Positions 22,190 to 33,944 of a DNA stretch of 64,000 nt are shown here, piece after piece. Origin of the DNA: Nilaparvata lugens (lineage: Eukaryota; Arthropoda; Insecta; Hemiptera; Delphacidae); NCBI RefSeq assembly GCF_014356525.2, contig NC_052505.1:1337207-1401206 (forward strand), given 5' to 3'. Numbering within the stretch: position 1 is the stretch's first letter; every line of letters begins with the position of its first letter. The notes under the pieces are model-generated. The model did not search any database. It saw nothing but the letters and a program-made list of their open reading frames with translations, and had not been told where the DNA came from. Both the position numbers and the translations under genes were made by a program.

Positions 22190-22325
22190 TATCACGAATT
22201 TATTAAAAAATTACAAACATGTTTCAGCATCAATTGTGTCACCTTCAGTGTTTTGTAGGTGTTGAAGGATGTTTGTAACTTTTCAATAAATTTGTAATAT
22301 TTTTAGACATTACTCTAGTGTTTTA
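22190..22325. repeat. Hairpin element, Penelope-like tail
   Basis: Inverted arms: aattacaaacatgtttcagc and the inverse near 22255-22310. On the minus strand CTGAAGG (22248-22242) is followed by a short stem and GAAAC (22225-22221), as in hammerhead-bearing Penelope-like termini. It is imperfect. Confidence 0.45.
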
Positions 22326-22539
22326 TTACAGATAAATATCACAATATCTCACCAAAAACAGTATCTGAAGTGGAATGGAACTACAGATAGATGTTACTCA
22401 GATATTTCAATTATTAATAATTTTTATTTTGAAATGAAACTGTTGAAATGCAAGCTGAAGGTAGAAATCATCGAGTACCACTAACCTTTCCCTTTATAAA
22501 CAGTTTTCTCCCTCCGTCAGTTATGAAAAACAATGATTT

Positions 22540-22800
22540 TATTATTAATTATTATTATTATTGATTCATACAAAAAGTAAATCATGAAAACTATAGGGAG
22601 AGAAAAAGTAAGGTAGCCTTGTGCTATTCCTCTCCCAAATTTATATAAGGTTACACATAGTCCAAAATAGGTTAAGTCTTGTAGTTGTTCACTTCACAAA
22701 ATTTTCAGCCTTCAATTATTTTCACAACGTAAATTTTTAAATTTAGATGTTTTAAAACCAAACATAGGAATATATTTCACATTATTATCACTAAAATAAT
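22540..22800 (-). mobile_element. LINE 3' UTR fragment (R8), minus
   Basis: Contains attcctctcccaaatttata and ggttaagtcttgtag, matching 40525-40655 and, inverted, 62100-62305. Tail is ATT-rich. Confidence 0.6.
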
Positions 22801-23000
22801 AAATATTCACATTTTAAAGAAATAATTTTGAAGGACCAAAAATCATACAAATTTTTATTGTGATCCTGATAAAACAAGATTCCTCTTACATCATGAAATA
22901 TATTATTCTCATTCTTCGAATTGAAATAGATGCCTCTGCAAGAAACCCTTTCGGAAGCATATATGAATTGATTCATGGGACATTTGTCTTCCTTGAATAG

Positions 23001-23520
23001 CCAATAATCTCAGTCGATTGTCACATAATTCGAGTTTTATTGTCGAACGGAGGAGAGAATCGATATAACTGAATACAGTTGACCTACAGATACTGTATAA
23101 AGTTACACGTGTGGTGTTACTGTTTATGTAACTGTAAGTGGAATAGCATCAGTTTAACTTCTAGTTAAATTTCTGTAACAGAAAGCTGTATAATCGAGCA
23201 GAACTCGCACAGCATGTGACACGTCAGAATTTTATAATCTTACATTCAAAATAAACAATTTGTTTGAGATCCCACTTTCATAATGAAAACCAGTACAAAG
23301 ACCATTTTTAAAAATTCAATATCTCAAATGCGTGTAGTTCAATTCAACCTGTAATGAAGGTCACCATAGTAGTGACCATCTGTGGTCTTTGACCTGTGAC
23401 CTGTAATTCAGTAGTCTCTTGTGGTAAAGGTCACCTATTATCGTTTTAAATATGTGATGACTCAAATGGAAGCCTTATTGAACAAGTTTTGTGAAATATC
23501 TTATTAATACATGGAATATC
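23001..23520. other. Unique sequence with local gtgacc repeats
   Basis: The words gaaggtcacc and gtgacctgtaa recur at 23350-23430. Nothing else is recognised. Confidence 0.35.
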
Positions 23521-23533
23521 ATTTTGACATTAA

Positions 23534-23993
23534 AGGCCGGTTTCTGAGCTCGGGATTTTGCCAAGTTCTAGACTATAAAAAGCTGGAGTCGTTTGGCTTT
23601 CCAAAACGGGGCGTAGTCACAGTTTTTATGATAATCTTTAATTTTTCATTTCTATAATATTGGAAACGATTTTCCTCGACGAAATAAAACATAACTGAAT
23701 AGTTCAAAATACCTCAAACTCTAGACTATTTTAATCGACTAACGAGTTTTCAATTAAACTTCGAAAAACTAGAGAATTGTACACAAAATAAAATAAAGAG
23801 AAAATAGTGTAGAGTTTCAGCTATTTTTAATTATTCAGGAATGTTTTTTTCGTCAAGGTAAAACGTTTCCAATAATTAGAAATGCGAAAATAAATATTAT
23901 TTTAGAAACTGCGTTTTCTGTTTCGGAAAGTCTATTTTCTGACTCCAGCTGTTAGCTAAACCTTAGCTAAATCCCGAGCTCGGAAACCGGCAC
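23534..23993. mobile_element. R14 TIR element with TTAA target
   Basis: 460 bp, TTAA at 23530-23533 and 23994-23997. Termini share GGCCGGTTTCTGAGCTCGGG and the inverse. A TTAA target is known for piggyBac and Kolobok superfamilies. No transposase coding sequence is present. The inner part carries long inverted stretches. Confidence 0.75.
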
Positions 23994-23999
23994 TTAATA

Positions 24000-24170
24000 A
24001 TTGTATTTTCTTTATATTTTTATTGCTTGTCTTATTTTGTTTTCTCTGTTATTTTTAATAAAATTGTTGTTGAACCGTTGGAAGTTGAATAGAATGACTT
24101 CTTGATTTGTTGACAGATTGGACTATAATGTCCACTCTTATGAATAAATAAATAAATTAATAAATTGATG
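24000..24170 (+). mobile_element. LINE 3' tail
   Basis: Ends in gaataaataaataaattaat, typical of non-LTR element tails. It abuts the R14 element. Confidence 0.45.
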
Positions 24171-24194
24171 ATTAGATGAGTAAAAAACATCTAT

Positions 24195-24443
24195 AGCTGC
24201 GTACACATACTCGTGCTTCCAACCCGCACCGAGCACGCTCCTCCCTCGTACCGCCCACGTACCACCATCGCACAGCAATCGCTCCGCCTCCGCCCTCTAC
24301 TCGCACCGATCATGAACGTTACGGAAGATGGTAGATCTTCTCGCGTTCCCCCGGTCGAACCATTGTCGCTCGCCGGTCGATCATCAATCGCTCTGCTGGA
24401 GTGACGTTCGGTCTTGGAGCGGAACGAAAGTCTGTACGCACCT
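24195..24443. mobile_element. GC-rich MITE with TGCGTACA termini
   Basis: AGCTGCGTACACA at the left and the inverse TCTGTACGCACCT at the right. It is about 60% GC in the middle, against roughly 30-35% around it. The open frame through it (63 codons) has no motif and is a GC artefact. Confidence 0.65.
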
Positions 24444-24838
24444 TTAGTTACGAGAATTTTCGTAAAACCTGTAGATTATTCAGATAATTATTCCGAAAGA
24501 AGAGAAAGATCTTTCAATGCTTCAATATATGAAGGAGTTTCAAGTATTCCCTTGGATTCTCTCAGAGCCCCTTCCTTTATACCTTGTAACCAAGGGAGAA
24601 TTTCGATTTCGCTTTCAAGTATCCTAATAAAATCCAAATATTCCTGTTTAATAGAGCAATTATCTGTTCACATCTAGAGCGGGGCTTGGTAAAGTATAGC
24701 AGTTGACGATCAACTCCCTTTAATTTGTAGATTGGACGCGCCATCTGGGCATAAGAGCTGTAATTCGCCTAAGAAAAGATAAAGATTTACGATTAGTGCT
24801 CAAGTCCCCCCTCTGCAATGTATCACTCTCTCACTCTA

Positions 24839-24955
24839 CAGTGAGATCCACGTTATAATGGCAGTGGATGACAGCTTTGCTGATTTTCTGCCATGCCACT
24901 GCCTTCTATAGAGGATGTTATGTAATATTAGCTGTTAATTCCTGTTTGAAATAAT
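24839..24955 (+). mobile_element. R2 MITE, one half
   Basis: Starts TA|CAGTGAGATCCACG and runs through to ctgtttgaaataatcaaact, where a Helitron fragment begins. Confidence 0.7.
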
Positions 24956-24957
24956 CA

Positions 24958-25157
24958 AACTTAGGAAAATTATGTATGACGCGTCATCTCGTCTGAACTA
25001 CTGGACTAATCAACTTGAAATTCTGATTATATATTCTTAATTTACCAAGGATGGATGTGGGCCTTTTTCAAAATATTCAAGATCTCAGTAGGTCAAGTTT
25101 TCAGTTTATCAAGTTTTAAAATAGACCCTTGTGGATTACGGGTTTACTAGCTAGTCT
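24958..25157 (+). mobile_element. Helitron 3' fragment
   Basis: Matches the 3' 200 bp of 13373-13892 (gcgtcatctcgtctgaact, tcaagttttaaaatagac) and ends in ctagctagT. Confidence 0.65.
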
Positions 25158-25231
25158 TTAATATTGAGTCACTTGTTCCTCCACAAAAGAATACCCTGAA
25201 TCAAAATAATATATATTCTAGTAAATTTTAA

Positions 25232-25936
25232 TATCGGGGCACCGATCTTCGCTCGTTATTTATTTATTGAAAAACATAACTCAATTCTTCAAAATGATTG
25301 GGGAAGGACTAACAGGCACAGCCCAAAACTGTTTCTTCCCCGAATTTCGATTTATACACTATACATAGTCCAAAAAGTAGGTTATGTTCCATACACTTGA
25401 ATTCAGGTCAAATTTCCAGTCGGAACATTTGAAAACAGAAACGTTCTAATTTAAATCGTTTACAAACCAAATTGAATAACAAAATAACACTCTCTAAACA
25501 CTTGAAACTGTAAAATAATGAATAACTTTGAATATTATGATATACCATGTCATGTCAACAAATCAGATTATTTTTATCAAGTCTATTGAAATTTCTGGAT
25601 CATATTTCTCGTGAGATACGGTAAGCTGATGATCACACAGCTGATCTCCCACACATGCACATGCATCTCCAGTTTTTGACAGATGACGAAATTATCATCT
25701 GGTTTTCCAAGAATGAATAATTATTATCCTTTTCATGTCCTACTGCGGGTTTTCCCAGGGAGTAGACCTACTGCGATCGAATTTCTATATCATAAACCTA
25801 CTATGTTCCAAATATCGTGAAAATTGTTGGAGCCATTTTCGAGATCCGTTGGACATAAATAACCATGAATAAATATAACCAAGTATAAAAATATTTACAG
25901 ATATACAGAAATTGCTCGCTTAATGATTATAATAGG
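25232..25936 (+). mobile_element. R5 element, long copy
   Basis: From tatcggggcaccgatcttcg to gaaattgctcgcttaatgat then aatagg. About 300 bp longer than other copies, with sequence at 25320-25560 not present in them. Confidence 0.65.
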
Positions 25937-26119
25937 ATATACTTTTACTTCCCACTTTGATGTAGTTAGCTTCCACTACCTTCCTCTCTTTCTAATACTT
26001 TGATATAGCTATTTTTCTCTCCCATAATCTTTACTTGACATACTTGCTTCTCCAAACATAAACACATTATATATCTTTCTCTCTTTTCTCCACTTATCAA
26101 ACCTCATCATCAAAGTTAT

Positions 26120-26121
26120 TC

Positions 26122-26152
<31 letters not shown>

Positions 26153-27330
26153 TCTAGAGTCACACAGCTTTAGATCGAGAATTAGATTCCGTACAAGAAA
26201 CTTCTACGATTTTACGAGTTGACGTCCACACTAACGTTTAATGCCTGGAATAGTTGAGCCAATACTGGAAAGGACTCCAACTTCACGCGGAATTTAACAG
26301 TGAGAGCTAATTCATACGAGGTTTCTCTCTGTCTCAAGTCTCAATCACTGTCTTTCTCCTCCCAACTCCCAAATCACTCTCTTATCCTCTCACTCTCTCT
26401 TTATCTCTCTGTCCATCTCTATATATCTCGAAATCTCTATCTGTCTCAACCTCTGTCTTCCTCCCCTCATCAATCTATCACTCTCTCTTTCTCACACACT
26501 CTCTCTCCCACTTACTTCCTCTCACTCTTTCTCCCAATCCCTCTCTCTCTCCTCTCTCTCTCTCTCTTTTTTTGGTAGAGAGTTAGTGGGGAGGATATTT
26601 TTAATATTCTTTCCGAAGAATGGACATTTATATGTCCAAAGCTCCGCCAATCTATGTAGATGCATAACAATATAATTATCTATAGTTATTATTTTACAAA
26701 TTACTTTTTCATATCAATAGTTATTTTCTTAGTCTATATTATGTAAATTCATCTATAATTTTGCTGTATTGTAAGCTATTGTATATAAGTGTATAAGCCA
26801 GTATATATTGTAATCTACATAAATAAAGTACTCAATCAATCAATCAATCTCTGACCATCTATATGTATCTCGAAATTTCTATCTGTCACAACCACTGTCT
26901 TCCTCCCCTCATCACTCTATCACTCTCTCTTCCTCACACACTCTCTCTCTCCTTCTTTTCCTCTCACATTTATCTTTCCCTTTCTCGTTCTCTCACTCTC
27001 TCTCCTCTCCTCTCACTCAATCTCTCTCTCTTTATTCATCTCTCCATCTCGAAGCTCCTATCTGTCTCAACCTCTGTCTTCCTCCCCTCATCACTCTATC
27101 AATCTCTCTTCCTCACACACTCTCTCTCTCCCTCTTTTCCTCTCACATTTATCTTTCCCTTTCTCGTTCTCTCACTCTCTCTCCTCTCCTCTCACTCTAT
27201 CTCTCTCTCTTTATTCATCTCTCCATCTCGAAGCTCCTATCTGTCTCAATCACTGTCTTCCTCTTCTCCCATCTCTCTATGCTCTCACTGTGCTCTCTCA
27301 CTCACTCTCTCTCTCTCTCCACTGCCGCCT
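26120..27330. repeat. CT-rich array with roughly 179-bp higher-order unit
   Basis: CT dinucleotide runs plus a repeated module (atctcgaagctcctatctgt, then cttcctcccctcatcactct) at about 26868, 27046 and 27226, with an older one near 26430. Long L/S-rich plus-strand frames are artefacts. It is interrupted by a LINE tail at 26574-26850. Confidence 0.85.
26574..26850 (+). mobile_element. LINE 3' UTR (R9) inserted in the CT array
   Basis: Begins ggtagagagttagtggggag, ends aataaagtactcaatcaatc with a CAAT tail. A minus copy lies at 50033-50330. CT array continues on both sides. Confidence 0.75.
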
Positions 27331-27540
27331 TGACTTGATCATCCCCTTTGCGTCATTTAACGTGTTAGCGTCCACTGATTAAGCCACATTCCGCCAGAAG
27401 CCACATTCAGTGTCTCCATCTCAGCCACTGATCCCAGGCAATCCGGTTCATACAACCTTTCCAGAGATAATCTGACTCCTCAAGCTGATAAAATTGGAAG
27501 ACTTCCTCTGTCCTTAAGTTGATTGTAGATGATAAATGAA
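27331..27540. other. Unique sequence
   Basis: Somewhat higher GC, no repeats or frames of note. Confidence 0.35.
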
Positions 27541-27645
27541 TAAATAAAGTCAATGATGGAGAATTGCATAAATGTTATCTGGAATCAAAGATGGTGGAGC
27601 TATCTTTATGAAGGAAAAAATCTGGTTATCCTTTGAAAATAGTAG

Positions 27646-27927
27646 GATATAACAAGAGTAAGACGTGATGTTAAATTACTTGTTTTTCTGTACAATCTGT
27701 TAAATAATAGAATTGATTCTTCCTACCTGCTTTCTAAAATTAACATAAATATAAATACCATTGCTCGACGTTCTGCATTTTCATTTAATATTTCTCGCTC
27801 CAGAACGGTAAGCCATTATAACTTTCCTTTTAAGTGGGGCTCAAAGAATTTTCAATACTTTATTCGGAGCACTTGGACATCTTCTGGTTCTCCCCTTCCA
27901 AATTCCGAAGGATTTCATATGATTTAG
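27646..27927 (+). pseudogene. LINE reverse transcriptase C-terminal remnant
   Basis: A 93-codon frame lacking a start codon begins after TAG stops near 27640 and ends in TAG at 27925. It encodes VRRDVKLLVFLYNLLNNRID, then SSYLLSKIN, then ARRSAFSFNISRSRTVSHYN and a short tail. This matches the RRD...FLYKLLN.NID...LL..I pattern at the C terminus of Jockey/R1-like reverse transcriptases. All palm motifs are absent. The 3' UTR continues to about 28310. Confidence 0.65.
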
Positions 27928-28315
27928 TCTTGTAGTATGTGGTTCATCATTTCTTGATTTGCGCTTGCATTTCTTTTATTCAATTATCCTCATAAAGGCT
28001 GGTGGTAGTACATTACACAGACACTTTTTTTTCCTCTTGTCTATATACTAGTAATGATCATAGTTTACTAAGGTATGTGTGCATTTTTTCTCATTGAAAT
28101 CAGTTTCTGTATTTTTATAATTCTATATACGACTGTATATTTCGTCTTATTTCATTCTCATAATCTTATAATTAGCTATTTTTATAATTTATTATTTTCT
28201 CATATTTTCTATCTTCTTTTTATTGAAAATTGTATTATGTTGGAAACTATTGTATAGTGTGATGGAGGCAAAATGGGGTTTTACCTGTTGTCTCCATAAA
28301 TAAATAGATAAAAAA
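27928..28315 (+). mobile_element. 3' UTR of the LINE remnant
   Basis: AT-rich sequence ending ccataaataaatagataaaa, a typical LINE tail directly after the RT remnant. Confidence 0.6.
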
Positions 28316-28320
28316 AATTG

Positions 28321-28410
28321 TTACAGTTGAATAAAAAGACTAAGAAATACTCAAAAACTACAGATTTTGACAATTTTTGAATTGTTTTTTGACAATTCCT
28401 TAGTCTTTTT
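28321..28410. repeat. Short Penelope-like tail hairpin
   Basis: ttgaataaaaagactaagaa and the inverse ttccttagtctttttattta face each other. The same tail is seen in the foldback at 40657-41092. Confidence 0.5.
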
Positions 28411-28415
28411 ATTTA

Positions 28416-28640
28416 ATCCTATTATATTAAGCGAGCAATTTCCGTATATTTGTATATATTTTTTATCCGGTTATTTATGTTCAACGGATCTCGAAAACGG
28501 CTCTAACGATTTTCATGGAATTTGCAACATAGTAGGTTTATGATATATAAAAATTCGATTGCACTAGCTCTCATCCTTGGGAAAACTTGCTGAACGACAT
28601 TAAGAAGACCATTTGAGTCAAAAGTAAGAACTTTCTAAAG
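28416..28640 (-). mobile_element. R5 element, minus, partial
   Basis: TCCTATTATATTAAGCGAGC at the start, then the family's gatctcgaaaacggctctaa. The match fades after about 28640. It is followed by a local direct repeat (aacaatcaatgaccacgatg at 28650 and 28727). Confidence 0.6.
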
Positions 28641-28739
28641 CTCGTTCAACAATCAATGACCACGATGTTTCATTTCAAGGTAGTAATATTTTTGAGCTTA
28701 TCCATCAGTACATACATTCTATATGAGGATGAACAATCA

Positions 28740-29928
28740 ATGACCACGATGTTCTTTTTCAAAGTAAAATAATTCATGGATCAAGCTCATCCGGAGCAAG
28801 CGGAGGATTAAAAACGTTCTCCAATATTCTCAGAATTCGCTCGCCTCCAAATCAGAATTATTAAGCTGACAGACGATTCACCATCCACCTGTCATACTGG
28901 ACATTTCCAAGACCAGATTAGAGAGCACATCTTTTCAAAAACAGGAATGATATTTTTGCTGGTATATTGAAAAGTGGCGGAATGAAGGGATATATTCTCG
29001 GGCGTCATCTGGGTTATTCTCTTAAGCCTTGTCTGCATTGCTCTGGGCGTATTCGATATGAGTGGAAGGTTTCAATCCGAAATGGCCATTATGAAGATCT
29101 CCCTTCTTGTGAAGCACTCTATGCCAGCACATGCCGACTTTGCTTCCCTCTCTCTCTCTCTCTCTGACTCACTTACCCCCTAACACTCTCACTCTTTCTT
29201 TCTCGCACGCACTCAATTCAACGATCAGATCTCTGACCATTCCAGAGGTCGGCTTTTGAAAAGAGTATAAGCTACTTATTGTAACAGCTCTGCGCAGAAA
29301 CGCATTTTAAAACATTTCGACTGTTCAGCAAAGAGCAGGAGCTTCCTCTCTCCAAGCTTCCATATTAATATACACAAACATCGGCTGCGTTTCTCTGACT
29401 CCACTTCAAAATTAATATGGGACCAGTCATCGTGAATTTTAAAGTATGATACATGCTAACTTCACCTTCACTCCACTTCATAATATTCCAGAAAGTGAAC
29501 CTGGAGATTATTCTACATTGGCACAGCTTATAACAATAAATTAACACAAGTGGCTCCAGTCTTCCAGACATATTAAAACGAAGGTTATTGTGCATCATAA
29601 CAATTCAAAACAATCCCATTATTATTAAATCCTTAGTATCAAACTCAATAGTGGCATCCTTGAAACCTTAATACAATGAATACGTCTGTATATCAAGTTT
29701 AATTCCATCATTTTAAATCTCTCAGAGAGAGAGAAACTCCTTGGATTTCAAGAGAAAGTCTCTCTCGTATTCGCAAATTAATGTGAAGTGAGTCTTCTGG
29801 ATATATTTTCAACAAGTTTTCTCTCAGCTCTCAGAGGAGAGACTTTGGAAGTGAGCGTGTAATTATTGTAATGTGATTATTCTAGTCAATAATTGAAGTG
29901 TTATTATGCGGAGAATAACTGAGGATTA
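28740..29928. other. Non-repetitive island, no gene recognised
   Basis: About 1.2 kb that do not match other parts of the window. It has a CT run near 29148. Short frames (66 and 77 codons) lack motifs. This might hold conserved regulatory sequence of the host intron, but nothing proves it. Confidence 0.35.
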
Positions 29929-30656
29929 TTGACCGAACGTAGTGAGGTCTATGTAATAACTCGGATTTTCTTTTGTCTGTCTGTATGTAACGCGATTACG
30001 GCCAAACGCGTTGATAGAATTCGATGAGATTTGGCAGGAATATTCAATTGCGCGTCGATGTATACACAAGGTTTTTTGAAATTTTGCATTTTAAGGATAA
30101 TATGAAAAAAAGGTGGGTTATATAGGTATTTTACAGCCTTTTAGAGATGCTATTAAACTTTTTTCTAGAGAGTCTTACTATTTATTTCGGAAATTTAACA
30201 AATTTATTATATGATACCCATATTAGGACTTTTGATTCCCATAAGGATTCCTCCATACTATAATAAATAACTATACAATCTACTTTGAAGATGGGATCAA
30301 TCAGACTATAGGATTATTCATAATCAATCAGCTGACAAGTGGATTATTAATTGCATGCATTACACAGATGTCTGGCCATGTCTATTTCTATAAGGTAAGA
30401 TTTCAATATTTTTTTGATGCGTGCCCGTCAGTAGCCTATCAATATTATCATATTTGAAAAACAAATTTAATGGGTGATTGAAAATAAAATAAAAAATGAT
30501 TAATGAACTATAGTTAATGATATAACTAGTTCAATGATATATGAACTAAATGATGCTGAAGAAATTATAATATTCTTGATTGAAAAAAAAAAAATTAAAA
30601 TAGTTGAGAAATATTTCTTTCAGACGGAAAGATTATCACGGAAATAAATCGTATAC

Positions 30657-31288
30657 TATTAAATGAGCAATCTCTGCTTATATTTTTATATGTTCAAATG
30701 TTTAGATGTTTAGATGTTTGTATGTTTGTATTTCACCGGATCTCGAAAACGGCTCTAACGATTCTCACGAAATTCAGAACATAGTAGGTTTACAATAAAG
30801 ATTCGATTGCACTAGGTCGCATTACTGGGAAAACTCACTGAAGGACATTAAAAGGAAAATAATCATTCATCCTTGGTAATAATTATTTCATCGTCTGTTA
30901 ATGATAGACGTGAGTGAGCGAGTTCATATGTGTAGGGACTGTGTCAAAATTATGATTCAGCTATTGAACTTTTGTAATCATTCAATCAGGTACTTAGTGC
31001 TGGTTGCAAAAAAGCCAGGTTATTTCCAATCCTGATTAATTCCAGGAGATCCATCTCTTTGAAATGGTCTTCTCTGATTTGGTTCACGTGAAATTAATCA
31101 GGATTAAAATTTAACCGGCTTTTGTGCAACCGGGCCTTTGTGAGGAAAATGTTTGCATTCCTCTGGGGATTAATCTCAATTCACTTGATTAGATCTCTGT
31201 CTGATCTATGAATGTTATTATAATTTCTTCTTTCGTAATAAATTTTTTATGCTTTTGTACTCCAGATCGAAGCTTGGTCCCCGATATT
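30657..31288 (-). mobile_element. R5 element inserted in R6
   Basis: Reads gagcaatctctgctta ... atcgaagcttggtccccgat. R6 sequence resumes directly at aaattataatatgagatac. Confidence 0.7.
30999..31134. mobile_element. MITE nested in R5 within R6
   Basis: Termini ctggttgcaaaaaagccagg and aaccggcttttgtgcaacc are inverted. About 136 bp. Confidence 0.7.
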
Positions 31289-31499
31289 AAATTATAATAT
31301 GAGATACAAATTCAAACGTGAACTGAGTTTATCAACATAAGTGAGTTTTTTCATCTTGGGGAAAACAAATAACATTTTTTAAGAATAAGTAATGATTCAA
31401 CTGTGAACTGTGATTCAACTGAATCAACTAGAACAGGTGACATCAGATACTTGTGGATGAGAAAACTGCGTGAGGTCTACTGTTCACAGGACTACTAGT

Positions 31500-31800
31500 A
31501 TCTCCAACCCAAAGTCCAATAATGAATGAGGTATTATGTAATATTCCATAAGACTGTTGGAGATAGATGCTTGCTGTTTGAAAGTACTCCAGTCAGTAAA
31601 AAATTAAAACTTACTCCGTAATTCACTAAGTTCACTGACTTCAGTAAAACTTATTCTAGTTAGTAAGTGAAAAAATTGCTTATCAACTTGAACAATGACT
31701 GCACATCGTTACAAATACATGAAAACCGTGTATAAATACATCGCAGCTCGGAATGGATCGAAAAACCGTCATCTTTAATTGTACAGAATCTATACAGTTG
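31500..31800. other. AT-rich sequence with agtaagtt words
   Basis: Inverted words cagtcagtaaaa and ttctagttagtaag suggest a decayed hairpin element at 31570-31690. No gene. Confidence 0.35.
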
Positions 31801-31804
31801 AATC

Positions 31805-32380
31805 TACAGGGTGGGTGCGAGAAGTCAGAGAACGGCTTAATATCTCATACACAAAGGTAATTTGACGGTGGGTTTGATTGGGGATCCTAATACTACTTTA
31901 CTATGACTTCAAAAATCTGGTCCGCCATCTTGGATCCGCCATATTGAATGCAACTTTGTTCTTTGAAATAGGAAGGTGGTCATACGATACATGATTTCGA
32001 TACGATATTTCAAGAAAAAATGAATGGCGGAAACTGCATATCGATATCTCGAACCGTTTTGAAGAAATTTACATTAATTTATTAATCAATACTATACATA
32101 ATCATTTACAATCAACTCGAGGACAAAGAAACATACTACAGTCCAAAACTTCTTTTCATCGCAATTTCAAAGAAAAAAGGTAAGAAAAAAGTATGAGAAC
32201 GGCATAGTATCACATAAAAAATGTGATTTCAAGGTGGGTGTGATTGGGGATCCTACTTAAAATGAAAACACTACTTTGACTCTTTAAAAATCTGGTACGC
32301 CATCTTGGATCCGCCATTTTTAATGCAACTTTATTTTTTTCAAATAGGAAGGTTGTGATGCGATACAAGACTTCAACGAC
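31805..32380. repeat. Diverged duplicated module (R18)
   Basis: ggtgggtttgattggggatc, gccatcttggatccgccat and aaataggaaggt occur at about 31865-31980 and again at 32235-32355, with a spacing of about 370 bp. Non-coding. Confidence 0.6.
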
Positions 32381-32555
32381 TTTCAATAACTTTAGTTGCT
32401 AACTTTAGTTTAGTGTTATTTCCGGCTCTTATCAACCCTTCGAAATTCAAAATTCATCAGTCATTATCTCGAATACGTATTCTCTGAGTGTTAATCTTTG
32501 GTGAAAACAGAAATTTTTAACTTTAAACTTAACCTCACTTTGGACTATTTATGTG

Positions 32556-32662
32556 CCAAAATCAAGGAATTGAAGAAGTTTTGGGCAATTGCCTGTTCCT
32601 CTTCCCAAATATCGTGTTTGTGACTGTTCTAATAAATAAATAAATAAATAAATCATATTATC
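32556..32662 (+). mobile_element. LINE 3' tail
   Basis: Ends in taataaataaataaataaat. Only the tail region is left. Confidence 0.45.
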
Positions 32663-32744
32663 ACAATATGATCTAGAATCATGATCAACTTCCCGTTCTT
32701 CGGTAGCCGCTCGGCGGAGAAATTTCGAAAACATAGGTTTGTAA

Positions 32745-32942
32745 AATGGATTAATAAATAATTATTATTGCCCCCTTTTTTAAAATTTCTGGTCAGAAAC
32801 CATCTCTAATATTCACACAACATATTACCAAAGTTTCATGCCGTTCTGTCAAGTAGTTTTCAAGTCTATAGGGAACAAACAGACATACAAACAAACACAC
32901 AGACATTCATTTTTATAAATATATAGAAGATAATCATGGAGA
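32745..32942 (+). mobile_element. Short repeat with cagaca/acaaac-rich 3' end (R19)
   Basis: gggaacaaacagacatacaa then acattcatttttataaatat is a form common at 3' ends of insect retroelements. One copy in this window. Confidence 0.4.
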
Positions 32943-33036
32943 ATGTTCTATGATTGTTATATGCGAGATCTTGGTTAAAAATGATGGAGATTAATGAATT
33001 TCGGCAAATCACTCAACAATACCGTGTGTCAACAAT

Positions 33037-33610
33037 ATACAGAGTTATCATAAAAGAAGGTGCGGTTTCGAACATGGTTTAAAGGAAAACCAATTACTTA
33101 CAGTTGATGTTGTTTATTCATCTAATTTGTCGTCTCAGGCAGTTTTTCACATAATTGATAAATTTAATATGTGCGCCTTTAGTCGTTCGACAAAATATCC
33201 AAACGATAATCAATTTCTCTCCAACATTCGCTAAAATTTCATTGTTATGGTTGTCATGGCTTCATTAATCCTGTTTTTAAGTGGTTCAGGTAGATTTTTT
33301 CTTGTAAATTTACATCAAAAACATTGTTTATTCACAAGAAATCGCGAACTGAACCACTTTAAAACAGGATTAAAGAACCAATGACAACCATAATCGAAGA
33401 AATGTTATCGAATGTTAAGAGAGATATTTATTATTGTTTGGACATTTGTCGAGCGACTAAGGGCGCACTCATTGAAAGTTATTAATCATGTAAAAAAACT
33501 GTTTCAGACGACAAATTAGGTGAATAAAAAACATTAACTGTAAGTAATTTAGTTTTTCTTTAAACAATGTTCGAAACCGCACCATTCTTTTATGATAACC
33601 CTGTATATCA
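33037..33610. mobile_element. Foldback element, about 575 bp
   Basis: Arms of about 270 bp: gttatcataaaagaaggtgc at the left and gcaccattcttttatgataac at the right. The arms meet around 33310-33330 (tgtaaatttacatcaaaaac). Identity between arms is high but not complete, and it has no coding sequence. Confidence 0.8.
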
Positions 33611-33944
33611 ACATAATACAATCACGGAGAATGTTTAGCTTATTAAACGTTATCATGATAGGAGCGTGCAGTAAGTCTACAAGAGACAATGAAAGAAAAT
33701 ATCATTTTCACTGTTGATGCGGCGTTGGAAATTGAATATTCTTCCTTTTGTGAGTGAAATTTGAGGGAAGGAATAAACTTTTTTAAAAAGAAAAACGGAA
33801 GTGAGTTGATGGACGGATGTGAGGTGCTGAGGCAAGTTGGTGCTGAGGCGCTCATAACAAAAAGTGAATGTTGACTATATAGTTGTTTGAGTTGCGGTAC
33901 TGCAGATGTAGATGGTTTTTGAAGGAAGTCAGCTTCTGGTGAGG

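Larger units (their letters stand above)
29929..31499 (+). mobile_element. R6 element with nested R5
   Basis: TTGACCGAACGTAGTGAGGT to ACTGTTCACAGGACTACTAG. It has an R5 copy in reverse (30657-31288), which in turn carries the MITE at 30999-31134. Confidence 0.75.

Noticed and set aside
24213..24677. Two GC-rich frames of 63 and 87 codons
   Set aside because: The first lies wholly within a TIR MITE; neither shows motifs.
26300..27333. Plus-strand frames of 92 and 156 codons rich in L and S
   Set aside because: CT-rich array translation.
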